From positions 62,001 through 126,000 of the forward strand of contig NZ_FRBD01000002.1 of assembly GCF_900142525.1 (NCBI RefSeq): a stretch of 64,000 nucleotides of DNA. The letters are read 5' to 3'. The translations under genes and the position numbers were made by a program. Position 1 is the stretch's first letter. Each line of letters opens with the position of its first letter. The stretch is from Xylanibacter ruminicola. Its GTDB lineage: Bacteria; Bacteroidota; Bacteroidia; Bacteroidales; Bacteroidaceae. Below the pieces are notes generated by a model. That model was given only the letters and a program-made list of their open reading frames with translations, was not told where the DNA came from and made no database searches. This document shows, one piece after another, positions 19,506 to 27,556 of this stretch.

Positions 19506-19535
19506 AATTATCAATTATCAATTGTCAATTATCAA
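19506..19535 (-). repeat. A/T-rich leader repeat before the GMC gene
   Basis: On the minus strand, repeats of the type AATTGATAATTGATAATT run up to the ATG of the GMC oxidase. They also encode the last residues (LIIDN) and stop codon of the preceding small gene. The same repeat type precedes susD. Confidence 0.5.
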
Positions 19536-20027
19536 CTGTGCCTTGCACTGCTTGCACCCTTCGGTGATACGCTGGCTGAAGTGAAGGTGCTCAGACTCCA
19601 GACCCAGAATGCCGCGGATGATGCCATCGTCGAGTGCCGATGCCGCTTTGCAGGCCTGCGGCGTATAGAATCTGCTGAAATAGCAGCTATGAAAACACAG
19701 CTGCCTACTGTTTTCGAACGACAGCTTGATGCCGATGTTGCGATAGAGGGCCACGATGAGTCGTTGTGCACGGGCCTCATGGCGTATCAGAAAAAGGCAG
19801 CGCAGCAGTCGGCCCATCTTGTATGCCTCACTGTTCATGCGCTTGAGCAGGGCCTGATTGGCACCTGCCTGCAGGTTGCTGCTGGTGTATTTGGCATAGG
19901 CTTTCAGGGCTTCTGCATTTTTCAGCGTCCAGATGCGCTGGGACTTCTTTCCCAGGGCATGGGCTGTGAGGTTCATCAGCAGCTGCAGTTCTATGCGCCT
20001 GAAGAGTGAGCTGTTAACCATTGGCAT
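19518..20027 (-). CDS. Small cysteine-containing protein, function unknown
   Basis: A 169-residue cytoplasmic protein not assigned to a family. It has no signal peptide or membrane helix. The first half is basic and helical. The second half has scattered cysteines (CFHSCYF, ACKAAS) and a C-terminal pair in ITEGCKQCKAQ. A glutamate/histidine-rich stretch (LESEHLHFSQR) precedes that pair. The pattern distantly recalls ATC hydrolase-like or metal-binding proteins, but this is not strong enough to call. It overlaps the reductase/ligase gene by 14 bp and precedes the GMC oxidase by 12 bp, so it is probably an accessory part of the same pathway. Its last five codons are made from the A/T-rich leader repeat, so the original end may have been replaced. 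Confidence 0.65.
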   Translation of the reverse strand: MPMVNSSLFRRIELQLLMNLTAHALGKKSQRIWTLKNAEALKAYAKYTSSNLQAGANQALLKRMNSEAYKMGRLLRCLFLIRHEARAQRLIVALYRNIGIKLSFENSRQLCFHSCYFSRFYTPQACKAASALDDGIIRGILGLESEHLHFSQRITEGCKQCKAQLIIDN

Positions 20028-22677
20028 ACAGGGTTTCTATTTGTTGTGCGTAGTGCTCTATCACCACGTTGCGTTTTACCTTCAGGTTGGGTGTCAACTC
20101 GCCACGAGCAATACTTAGTGGAGTGCTGATAATGAGATATCGCTTGACCTGCTCTGGGTGCGATAGCTGTTGGTTCATGCGTTCCACATCGGTCGCAAGT
20201 GTGTCGTTATTGCCGGTTGTCCATAGCAGGGCCGTGCAGTAAGGACGCTGTTCGCCCACCAGTACGGCATGCTCCACGCAGGATATGTCCATCAGGCGCT
20301 GCTCAATCTTGGTGCAGTTGATGTTCTTGCCGTATGAGGTAATCAACATGTCCTTCTTTCGTCCGCTGATGTACACGTGTCCGTCGGTATCCTTGTGCCC
20401 TAGGTCGCCAGTATACAGCTTACCATCCTTAAAGGTGGTGGTGTCTAGATTGTAATAGCCCAGAGCAACCTGCGGACCGCTTACTACGAGCTCGCCATCG
20501 GGGGCTATGTCGACGGTGGTGTCGGGTAGGGGCGTGCCTATGCTGGGAATAACGTTATCGTCCAGTCGGCTCAGTGTTATCAGAGGTGCCTCGGTCTGTC
20601 CGTAGGCGTTATATATCTCAATACCCAACTGACGGAAGTGCAACAGCAACTCCTCGCTGATGGGGGCCGAGCCTACCAGCAACTGCGAGCACTTGTCGAG
20701 ACCGGCCTTACGCAGCACGGCACGTCGCAGCAAGGTGGCTGTCAGACGTTTGAGCGGACCGTTGCTCATCATGAGGTAACGCTGTCCCAGTGGGTTCTGC
20801 TCTATCTGTTCCCATAGCTTTTCGTAGAAACGTGGTACTGAGAAGAACACCGTGGGGCGCACCTTAGGCAGTGCCTGGGTGAGCATCTGGAAATTGGTAA
20901 GATAGTATATCTTGGCCTTGCAGAGCATACAGTAAGGGGCGTAGGCTGCCAGGATGCCCTCGACTACATGACTCATGGGCAGGAACGACAGGTAACGCAT
21001 CTCGCTATTGCGATCGTGCCATGATAGCAGGTTGGTAAGCACCTCGCCCATCCACTTCAGTTGGCTGTAGCTGAACATCACGCCCTTGGGCTCGCCTGTG
21101 GTGCCCGATGTGTAGCGGATGGTGGCAAGCTCGGAACTCAGTGTGAGGTGTGAGGCCGACTGACCGGTGTAGTTTGTCCAGGAAGGTGAGCCTTCCTTTT
21201 TCATGGGGCCGAAGGGAATGATCTGTATGTTCTCAGAAAGTCCCTCTACGTTTGTCATCACGCGCTCATCGCCAACAAAGAACAATCGTACACCGCTCTT
21301 AGCCATCAGTAATGCAATCTCGTCGGCAGGTGTTGTGTAGTAGATGGGAACGCTGACGGCTCCTGCCAGTCCGATGGCGTTGTCAATGGCCGCATGCTCG
21401 GCACAGTTAATGCCCGACAAGGCCACCTTATCGCCAGGTTTTACACCATACTCGTGTAGTAGGTTGACGTAGCCGTTAACCATCATGTTCATCTCATGGC
21501 CGGTAACGTGCTCCGTGCCATGAGCTGTTATATTATAATAGGTAATAGGGTAGTGGCGACTCTCGCGGCGCTGTACGGCCTGCTGAAAGATGGTGTTATC
21601 GTTGACTCGCATGAAATTATGTCGGCACGCAAATTCAAGCAGCGTGGGCAGATAGCTGCGCCAGTTAAGCTGGTATTTGCCGGCAAATTGGTCGGTGTTG
21701 GTGCGGTCGAACACATGGTCATCGAAGAAATAAGGCATCAGCGCTGTGAGATTAGACAATAGCGACCTCTTCTTGGCTTCTTGACCAGCATTGTAACGCT
21801 TGCCGATGGTGCGCAACATGGGTAGTGGCAGATAAATGGGCTTGGGGATGTCAATGCTGAGGTTGGCTTTGGCCCAGGCTCTGACGGCCTCGACCAGTTC
21901 ACCAGCCTGCGGCAGACTGTCGGCAGAAGGTGTGAGGTGGAAAGTGTGACCCTCGGCTCCTGGTGCAAATGCTAGGTTTACTACCTGTTGTGCCACATGG
22001 TCAACAGGTATCAGGTTCACCGTTTGTTTGCTGCTTATCGGCAGCACGCGCATCTTGCCTTGCAGTATCAGTTTCAACACATAGTAGATGGTGTTGAAAT
22101 TGCGTGTACGTCCTGTCTGACTATTGCCTACAATCATGCCAGAACGGCAGATGATATATGGTACCGTTGCTGCTCTTACTATCTGTTCGGCTTCGGCCTT
22201 GCTCTGCTCGTACTGGCTGTAGAATTGTGTGGCCAATGGTCCATCTTCTGTTATCACACCACTCTGTGTACCGGCAACATAAGCTGTCGATACATGGATA
22301 AAACGTTGTAGGTGTGGCAACAGTTCTGCCATCCTTACCACATGGCGGGTGCCGTCGATATTGATGTTCCTTAACTCACGTCGTGATTTCTGTACGCCCG
22401 TTTCAGCAGCGCAGTGTATCACATGGGTAATATCCATGTGTGGTGTATCCAAGGGTTTTATGATGTCGCCTGTGATTGGCTGTACACGCTTACCAACGGA
22501 GTTTACCAGCGTCTCATCGCCCCACCACAGAGCACGCAGTCGCCCTGCAGCCTCCTCTTCCGAATTGGCCCTTACCAGCACATAGATCTTGCTGTTGGTA
22601 GTTGTCAACAGTTGCGCCACAACCTCTGTTCCTACTAGTCCAGTGGCTCCTGTTACTAAAACTGTTCTTTCAGCCAT
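20014..22677 (-). CDS. Thioester reductase - acyl-CoA ligase fusion
   Basis: Two-domain protein of 887 residues. Residues 1 to about 360 form an NAD(P)-binding thioester reductase of the male-sterility/Lys2 type (TGATGLVG at residues 8-15, HVSTAYV, and the YEQSK pair of the SDR active site). Residues from about 385 to 880 form an AMP-binding long-chain acyl-CoA ligase, with IRYTSGTTGEPKG for nucleotide binding, AYGQTEAP, and YTGDLGHKDTDG plus SGRKKDMLITSYGKNI near the end. Such a protein could activate a fatty acid to its CoA ester and reduce a fatty thioester to aldehyde or alcohol. The domain order is the reverse of carboxylic acid reductases, and no phosphopantetheine carrier domain is visible. 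It overlaps genes on both sides in the five-gene operon. Confidence 0.85.
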   Translation of the reverse strand: MAERTVLVTGATGLVGTEVVAQLLTTTNSKIYVLVRANSEEEAAGRLRALWWGDETLVNSVGKRVQPITGDIIKPLDTPHMDITHVIHCAAETGVQKSRRELRNINIDGTRHVVRMAELLPHLQRFIHVSTAYVAGTQSGVITEDGPLATQFYSQYEQSKAEAEQIVRAATVPYIICRSGMIVGNSQTGRTRNFNTIYYVLKLILQGKMRVLPISSKQTVNLIPVDHVAQQVVNLAFAPGAEGHTFHLTPSADSLPQAGELVEAVRAWAKANLSIDIPKPIYLPLPMLRTIGKRYNAGQEAKKRSLLSNLTALMPYFFDDHVFDRTNTDQFAGKYQLNWRSYLPTLLEFACRHNFMRVNDNTIFQQAVQRRESRHYPITYYNITAHGTEHVTGHEMNMMVNGYVNLLHEYGVKPGDKVALSGINCAEHAAIDNAIGLAGAVSVPIYYTTPADEIALLMAKSGVRLFFVGDERVMTNVEGLSENIQIIPFGPMKKEGSPSWTNYTGQSASHLTLSSELATIRYTSGTTGEPKGVMFSYSQLKWMGEVLTNLLSWHDRNSEMRYLSFLPMSHVVEGILAAYAPYCMLCKAKIYYLTNFQMLTQALPKVRPTVFFSVPRFYEKLWEQIEQNPLGQRYLMMSNGPLKRLTATLLRRAVLRKAGLDKCSQLLVGSAPISEELLLHFRQLGIEIYNAYGQTEAPLITLSRLDDNVIPSIGTPLPDTTVDIAPDGELVVSGPQVALGYYNLDTTTFKDGKLYTGDLGHKDTDGHVYISGRKKDMLITSYGKNINCTKIEQRLMDISCVEHAVLVGEQRPYCTALLWTTGNNDTLATDVERMNQQLSHPEQVKRYLIISTPLSIARGELTPNLKVKRNVVIEHYAQQIETLYANG

Positions 22678-23996
22678 TTCGCATAATATTGGCTCATTGC
22701 CTCTGTCTTGTTCTTATAAATCGTCAGGTGTTGCCTGATGTTGTTGCCTATCTCTTGTTCGTGTTCGCCTGCCATCTGCAGCGATGTCATGATGCCCTCT
22801 TCCAGATGCTCGTCGGTAGCGTGGTGCAAATATTGTTGGGCTAATCCCACTTCATTCATGATGCCGTTGAGTCTGGCATCGATGGATACGGCTACGATGG
22901 GGATGGCTCGCTCCATGCTCAATACCGATGCGTGATAGCGTGATGTGAGCAGTATGTTCAGTTGGCGCAGCAATCCAGTCATCTTGAAGACGTCGCTGGT
23001 CTTCGATGTGAATACCGCGTGTTTACTTGCTATTCGCTGTTCAAGCTGGTCGCATACGCGGGCGTCCAACTTCTCCATGCCAAAAATCACCACAAAGGCA
23101 TTATGTTCGCGGCTGTAGCGGTTGGTGGCATCTGCCATGGCCGTCAGGTAGCGCTCAAACAGTTGGCGACGGGTAGCGTTGTCGCTGAAAAAATATATCT
23201 TGTCGTACTGCTGCGAGAAGTCGCGGGTGATAAGCGCTTTCAGCCATCGCCATACCGATGGACGTACCGGCCAGCAGAAGGGATTGAGCGGTGCTACACC
23301 CATTAATGGTTGTCGACCATCCCAGCCGGCTTCCTTCAGTTGCTGTAGTGCCCAACTCTCGCCCTCTGGACTTTGGAATGTCCATGCGGTGTCTGTGCCT
23401 ACATGTCCTTTCAGCCCCAGTTGTTGTAGGTTGCGTAGCGATTCCTCGGTACGTACCATGAAATAGGTGTCACAACACAGGTCGCGGCTCAGTTTGGCCA
23501 GCCAACCGCTCAGCTTGCCTACTTCCGATCCATAGGCAATACAGGGTTTGCCCTGTCGGTGCATGATGCCTGCTGCCTCGCAGAAGAACACACACAGTGC
23601 TTCGGCAAAGGTGGGAGTGAGTGTAGAACCCTCGCAAAGAATGGCTGCATGGTGGCGCGAGCAAGCGCGTACTAATGAAAATATGAATACCGACGAGAAG
23701 TGCAGCAGGTGCACTGCGCCGGTGAAATAGCCTTTCACGTTTTCCAAGTCGAGCGTCATCACCGTTAGTTCGGCTTTGTCTGCTCCCATTGTCTGTTCCA
23801 GTTGTTGTGTTAGTGCTACAACACGGGCATCGGCGCCAGTGTTCCTGGCGCCGTTGTAGCCAACTAGTAGTATCTTAAGTGGTTGTCCCGGTGTGTATGA
23901 CTCGTATCGGCCTATACCTAGCTTAGCCAAGGGCCTGGCTAATCCTGAGAGCCATACCATCACACGTACTATATATGCTAAAATTAAATCCATCAT
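22656..23996 (-). CDS. Polysaccharide pyruvyltransferase family protein
   Basis: A 446-residue protein with the fold of polysaccharide pyruvyltransferases. The N-terminal nucleotide-binding-like segment is LLVGYNGARNTGADARVVAL. The C-terminal family motif is LLTSRYHASVLSMERAIPIVAVSID. Members transfer pyruvate ketals to sugars, but distant ones have other glycan or lipid roles. A hydrophobic N-terminal segment may attach it to the membrane. The ATG overlaps the stop codon of the glutathione peroxidase gene (TAATG), and its 3' end overlaps the reductase/ligase gene by 22 bp, so it sits inside the peroxide-controlled operon. The target molecule is unknown; a lipid-linked glycan would fit its neighbours. 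Confidence 0.75.
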   Translation of the reverse strand: MMDLILAYIVRVMVWLSGLARPLAKLGIGRYESYTPGQPLKILLVGYNGARNTGADARVVALTQQLEQTMGADKAELTVMTLDLENVKGYFTGAVHLLHFSSVFIFSLVRACSRHHAAILCEGSTLTPTFAEALCVFFCEAAGIMHRQGKPCIAYGSEVGKLSGWLAKLSRDLCCDTYFMVRTEESLRNLQQLGLKGHVGTDTAWTFQSPEGESWALQQLKEAGWDGRQPLMGVAPLNPFCWPVRPSVWRWLKALITRDFSQQYDKIYFFSDNATRRQLFERYLTAMADATNRYSREHNAFVVIFGMEKLDARVCDQLEQRIASKHAVFTSKTSDVFKMTGLLRQLNILLTSRYHASVLSMERAIPIVAVSIDARLNGIMNEVGLAQQYLHHATDEHLEEGIMTSLQMAGEHEQEIGNNIRQHLTIYKNKTEAMSQYYAKWLKEQF

Positions 23997-24541
23997 TATG
24001 CCAGGAAGGCCTCAATATCCTTCTCAAAGTCTTTTGGCTCAGTGGTGGGGGCGTAACGCTTGATGCAGTCGCCATCTTTCGAAATCAGGAACTTGGTGAA
24101 GTTCCACTTGATATCGCTGTCCTTCTCCACGCTTTTGCTGATAGTCTTGAACAGAGCCTTGGCAGCCTTGGCCTTCAGTCCGTTGTACTCCTCAGTAGGT
24201 GCCTGAGTCTTCAGGTACTCGAAGATGGGCTCTGCTGCAGGACCGTTAACGTCGGTCTTACGCATAATCTGGAAGGTTACGCCGTAATTGAGTTGGCAGA
24301 ACTCCTCTATCTGACTATCGTTACCTGGATCCTGCTCCTTGAACTGGTTGCAGGGGAATCCGATGATAACCAGTCCCTTGTCCTTGTACTTCTGGTTCAG
24401 TTCCTCCAAACCTGCGAACTGGGGCGTAAATCCGCACTTGCTGGCTGTGTTTACAATCAGCAGCACCTTACCCTTGAACTCAGAGAAATCTATCTCCTTA
24501 CCTCTGCTTGTGAAAGCTTTGAAATCATAAATCTTTTCCAT
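23996..24541 (-). CDS. Glutathione peroxidase family thiol peroxidase
   Basis: A 181-residue cytoplasmic peroxidase of the glutathione peroxidase family, in bacteria usually fuelled by thioredoxin. It should reduce hydrogen peroxide and organic or lipid hydroperoxides. Motifs are NTASKCGFTPQ (peroxidatic Cys36), FPCNQF (Cys64), a likely resolving Cys82 in FCQLNYGV, and WNFTKFL. The active site is Cys, not selenocysteine. It is the first gene of the five-gene operon, with an OhrR-type promoter directly upstream. Its stop codon overlaps the next start. It ties the following lipid-type genes to peroxide stress. Confidence 0.92.
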   Translation of the reverse strand: MEKIYDFKAFTSRGKEIDFSEFKGKVLLIVNTASKCGFTPQFAGLEELNQKYKDKGLVIIGFPCNQFKEQDPGNDSQIEEFCQLNYGVTFQIMRKTDVNGPAAEPIFEYLKTQAPTEEYNGLKAKAAKALFKTISKSVEKDSDIKWNFTKFLISKDGDCIKRYAPTTEPKDFEKDIEAFLA

Positions 24542-24557
24542 ATCAACTGTTAATTAT

Positions 24558-24605
24558 GTCGTTTGCGATGCAAAGGTAAGAAGATTATTTTATATCGCAA
24601 GCGAT
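24558..24605 (-). promoter_or_regulatory. OhrR-type double operator and promoter of the gpx-lipid operon
   Basis: On the minus strand, ATCGCTTGCGAT (24605-24594) overlaps a TTG -33 element, and ATCGCAAACGAC (24569-24558) follows the TACCTTTG -7 box (24578-24571). The -33/-7 spacing is 19 bp. The two operators start 36 bp apart, exactly as in the ohrR promoter at 26358-26405, and the sequence between them is also nearly the same. The peroxidase ATG is at 24541, 16 bp after the second operator. Confidence 0.75.
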
Positions 24606-24637
24606 TTAGACAAAACTTTAAACTTGTTTAACAATAA

Positions 24638-24649
24638 ATCGCTTGCGAC
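24638..24649. promoter_or_regulatory. Third OhrR-type site, upstream of the gpx promoter
   Basis: ATCGCTTGCGAC matches the operator with one change in the last base. It lies 44 bp upstream of the -33-proximal site of the gpx promoter, just past the GH29 stop codon. It could allow cooperative binding. The ohrR promoter shows no equivalent. Confidence 0.5.
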
Positions 24650-24653
24650 ATAT

Positions 24654-26267
24654 TTATTTCCGTATGCGTAGTACAGGGGCTATTGTGTTACATGGCTTGG
24701 GGAGAGTAACTATCAGTCCCTCGGCAGTTTGCTTAGCCTTGAGTTTGCCGTAACCCAGCAGATAAACGCTGCTGATGGCCTTGCGAAAATCTGGGTTACC
24801 CTTGGCTAGCGACTTGATAACCAGCTTACCGTCGGCAGGCCAGCCCATAGCTGTAGCATACAGATATTTCTTGGTCTGGTTGAAACGGATGTCGCGATAA
24901 TCCATACCGTTATACTGACCCTCGTTAAAGCCCTGTGCGTTGATTGCAATTTTTTTCTCGGCTACGGGACCCTCGCCGAACTTCACCCAAGGACGTGTAC
25001 CGAAGATGCTCTCGCCGTTAGGTGTCATCCATGCCTCCAGCTCATCCAAGAACTGCGCTGCCTTCTCGTCGTAGGTACCGTCGGCACGTAGAGGTATGTT
25101 TAGCAGCAGGTTACCATTCTTCGATACAATGTCAACCAGCTGTTTCACCATGTTCTGTGCGGTGCGGTAGCCGTGCTTGTAGGTGTTGGTGTTGTAGTGC
25201 CAGTCGCCTATGCAGTTACAGGTCTGCCAGGGCTCTGCTATGATGGCGTTAGGCGCACCGCGCTCTACGTCCCATGTCAGGGCTTTTTTCTGGTCTTCAC
25301 TCAGAATCTTGCCGAACACTATCGCGCGTGGGTTCTTATTATAAAGATGTGTAGCTATCTTCAGACCACAATCGCTGATGGGGTAGAACGGCAGTACTGT
25401 TACGTCGAAGTAGATGAGGTCGGGATTGTAACGATTGATGGCGTCGAGCGTGCGGTCGTAGAAGTTAGTGACGAACTCCTGTGATGGTGGACAAGCGCCG
25501 TTCTCCCATCCCCACTGGCGGTGAATACGTCCGTTATCCCACGAGCGGTCGCTCATAGGGTGGTTCTGCTGGTATAGCTTCTGTGGGTCTAGTCCTTCCC
25601 ACCATTTACCTTTACCGTCTTCCTTGGTCAACTTACCGTCGTAGTACACGCCAGCCTTAGGCCCGTCCACATCGTAGCGCTGGGCTGTCTCGTACCAAGT
25701 CCATGCATGGTCGGCATGGAACGATATGCCTAGTGGCAGTCCGGCTTTCTTGGCTGCGCGAGCCCAACCTTCCAGTATGTCCTTCTTTGGACCGATGTTC
25801 TTGGAGTTCCACTCCTGGTACTGCGAATCCCATAGGTCGTAGTTGTCGTGGTGGTTGCCCAGTACAAAGAAGTACTGTGCGCCGCAACGTTTGTAGCGCT
25901 CCACCAATGCCTCTGGATCCCATTTCTCGGCCTTGAACAGCGGCAGGATATCTTTGAAACCGAACTCTGATGGGTGTCCGTAGTGTTTTACATGGTACTT
26001 GTACTGGTCGCTGCGTTCTATATACATACCGCGTGCCATCCAGTCGCCTGAGCCCTCTACGCACTGAGGTCCCCAGTGAGCCCAGATGCCGAACTTGGCA
26101 TTACGGAACCACTCTGGCGTCTGGTGAGTCTCCAGCGATTTCCAGTTGGGTTGGTACTTTCCTGTCTGCATCTTCTCGTGTTGCTCAGAAACAGGAACTT
26201 CATAAGTCTGCGCCATTACTGCTGTAAATCCACAACACATGGCTAAAGTCATCATTAATTTTTTCAT
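24654..26267 (-). CDS. GH29 alpha-L-fucosidase
   Basis: Exported family 29 enzyme of 537 residues, expected to remove alpha-linked L-fucose from plant or host glycans. The ATG at 26267 begins a signal peptide (KKLMMTLAMCCGFTAVMAQ). A longer reading to 26426 would run into the divergent ohrR gene and its promoter and is rejected. GH29 motifs are present: FGIWAHWGPQ, FFVLGNHHDNYD, HADHAWTWYE, and the nucleophile context NPDLIYFD (Asp288). A C-terminal beta-sandwich follows. A possible -7 box (TATATTTG on the minus strand, 26290-26297) is upstream without a clear -33. It lies between the two OhrR-controlled units but has no obvious link to them. Confidence 0.9.
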   Translation of the reverse strand: MKKLMMTLAMCCGFTAVMAQTYEVPVSEQHEKMQTGKYQPNWKSLETHQTPEWFRNAKFGIWAHWGPQCVEGSGDWMARGMYIERSDQYKYHVKHYGHPSEFGFKDILPLFKAEKWDPEALVERYKRCGAQYFFVLGNHHDNYDLWDSQYQEWNSKNIGPKKDILEGWARAAKKAGLPLGISFHADHAWTWYETAQRYDVDGPKAGVYYDGKLTKEDGKGKWWEGLDPQKLYQQNHPMSDRSWDNGRIHRQWGWENGACPPSQEFVTNFYDRTLDAINRYNPDLIYFDVTVLPFYPISDCGLKIATHLYNKNPRAIVFGKILSEDQKKALTWDVERGAPNAIIAEPWQTCNCIGDWHYNTNTYKHGYRTAQNMVKQLVDIVSKNGNLLLNIPLRADGTYDEKAAQFLDELEAWMTPNGESIFGTRPWVKFGEGPVAEKKIAINAQGFNEGQYNGMDYRDIRFNQTKKYLYATAMGWPADGKLVIKSLAKGNPDFRKAISSVYLLGYGKLKAKQTAEGLIVTLPKPCNTIAPVLRIRK

Positions 26268-26289
26268 ACGGTTTGAAATTGTTTGGGTG

Positions 26290-26297
26290 CAAATATA
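26290..26297 (-). promoter_or_regulatory. Possible -7 box for GH29
   Basis: TATATTTG on the minus strand, about 22 bp before the GH29 ATG, fits TAnnTTTG. No TTG is seen at the expected distance, so an activator may be needed. Confidence 0.35.
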
Positions 26298-26357
26298 CAA
26301 CTTTTTTTCAGCTTGGGTATGATGGTAATTGTTAAACAAGTATAATAAATGATGTAA

Positions 26358-26405
26358 ATCGCTTGCGATATAAAGTATTCTTCGTACCTTTGCATCGCAA
26401 ACGAT
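26358..26405 (+). promoter_or_regulatory. OhrR autoregulatory double operator and promoter
   Basis: ATCGCTTGCGAT (26358-26369) contains the -33 TTG (26363-26365). TACCTTTG (26385-26392) is the -7 box, 19 bp later. ATCGCAAACGAT (26394-26405) covers the expected transcription start. Both operators are inverted repeats with a 2-bp centre, 36 bp apart. Binding at either site would block RNA polymerase, so repression is the simplest model. Confidence 0.75.
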
Positions 26406-26420
26406 ATAAACGAAACAATT

Positions 26421-26864
26421 ATGCACGAAGAATTACGTCTAGATAATCAGGTGTGTTTCCGCTTATACACAGCGGCGCGATTGATACAGCAGGCTTATAC
26501 CCCAATGCTTAACCAACTAGGTATCACCTATCCGCAGTATTTGGTGATGATGGTGCTTTGGGAGCAGGATGCTCAGCCTGTAAACGATATAGCTCACCGA
26601 CTGGTGCTTGAGACCAACACTGTGACTCCTTTGTTGCAGCGAATGGAAAAGCAAGGCATTGTGGTGCGTCAGCGTGGTAAGGAGGACAAGCGTCAGCAGA
26701 TAGTATCTCTTACCGAAAAGGGTAAGGCTATGGAAGAAGAGGCATATGCCATTATCCCTGCTGGTATGGGAGAGGAACTTAAGACTTGTCCGTTCAAACT
26801 TGACGACTATGTGAAGTTTGCTGGCGAGTTAGATACGATCATCAACACATTAAACAAAAAATAA
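26421..26864 (+). CDS. ohrR: OhrR, MarR-family organic hydroperoxide sensor
   Basis: A 147-residue MarR-family winged-helix repressor of the OhrR type. The N-terminal signature LDNQVCFRLYTAARLI carries the conserved reactive cysteine (Cys12), followed by LGITYPQYLVMMVLWE. The recognition region is LVLETNTVTPLLQRMEKQGIV, and the wing is RQRGKEDKRQQIVSLT. A second cysteine (Cys123) near the C-terminus suggests the two-cysteine mechanism, in which organic peroxide oxidation forms a disulfide and releases DNA. Two operators over its own promoter, repeated before the peroxidase operon, indicate autorepression and a regulon of at least two operons. The 4Fe-4S membrane protein gene follows after 11 bp. 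Confidence 0.9.
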   Translation: MHEELRLDNQVCFRLYTAARLIQQAYTPMLNQLGITYPQYLVMMVLWEQDAQPVNDIAHRLVLETNTVTPLLQRMEKQGIVVRQRGKEDKRQQIVSLTEKGKAMEEEAYAIIPAGMGEELKTCPFKLDDYVKFAGELDTIINTLNKK

Positions 26865-26875
26865 TAATTAAACAA

Positions 26876-27556
26876 ATGGCACAAAAACGTTTTCATAGAC
26901 ATTTTGCTACTCCGGGGTTACCCCTTTACTGGATTATCATTGCATACATCATTGTTGGCTGGTTCTATCCTATCATAGGACTGTTGGCGCTGATATGCAT
27001 GATAGGTCCGGTGGTAGTAAGTGTCAAGAAGGGACGTTGGTGGTGCGGCAATGTATGCCCGCGTGGAAATATGTACGACAGACTGTTGTCGAAGTATTCG
27101 CCCCACCGCCCAATCCCTAAATTTGTACGCACCTTCGGATTCCGTCTGTTTATGGTGCTGTTCATTTTCACCATGTTTGGCATCCAGCTTGGCTTTGCTG
27201 AGAGTTGGGCCGATGTAGGTAGGGTATTCTGGCGAATCATCGTCATGACCACTGTGGTTGGTGTGGTTCTTAGTTACATCTATGCGCCGCGCACCTGGTG
27301 TTCATTTTGTCCCATGGGAACCATCTCGCGTTGGGTAGCACCTAAGAAGGCTCCTGTACCCGCATCGTTTACTAATGTTCACGTGTCGAGTGCCTGTCAG
27401 ATGAAGTGCAAAAGCTGCTCAAGGGTATGTCCAATGCAGCTGACACCTTACGACAGCCGTGGTGAAGCGGATGGCTATCTGCATCCCGACTGTATCAAAT
27501 GTGGTAAGTGTGTTCTTGCATGTCCTACAAAAATAATGACCTTAAGAAAATCTTAA
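26876..27556 (+). CDS. Membrane-bound 4Fe-4S protein (NapH/CcoG-like)
   Basis: A 226-residue integral membrane iron-sulfur protein. It has about four hydrophobic segments (IIIAYIIVGWFYPIIGLLAL, a second at CMIGPVVVSV, and two more near residues 85-105 and 120-140). After the first pair is CGNVCPRG, and after the second pair CSFCPMG, as in NapH/CcoG-type electron-transfer proteins. The C-terminal domain holds two ferredoxin clusters, CQMKCKSCSRVCP and CIKCGKCVLACP. It probably carries electrons across or along the membrane, perhaps to a peroxide-repair path. It is in the ohrR operon. A terminator stem is formed by its last codons. Confidence 0.82.
   Translation: MAQKRFHRHFATPGLPLYWIIIAYIIVGWFYPIIGLLALICMIGPVVVSVKKGRWWCGNVCPRGNMYDRLLSKYSPHRPIPKFVRTFGFRLFMVLFIFTMFGIQLGFAESWADVGRVFWRIIVMTTVVGVVLSYIYAPRTWCSFCPMGTISRWVAPKKAPVPASFTNVHVSSACQMKCKSCSRVCPMQLTPYDSRGEADGYLHPDCIKCGKCVLACPTKIMTLRKS

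Noticed and set aside
24654..26426. Longer form of the GH29 gene starting at 26426
   Set aside because: The extension would cover the OhrR promoter and the start of ohrR and lacks a signal peptide; ATG 26267 is preferred.
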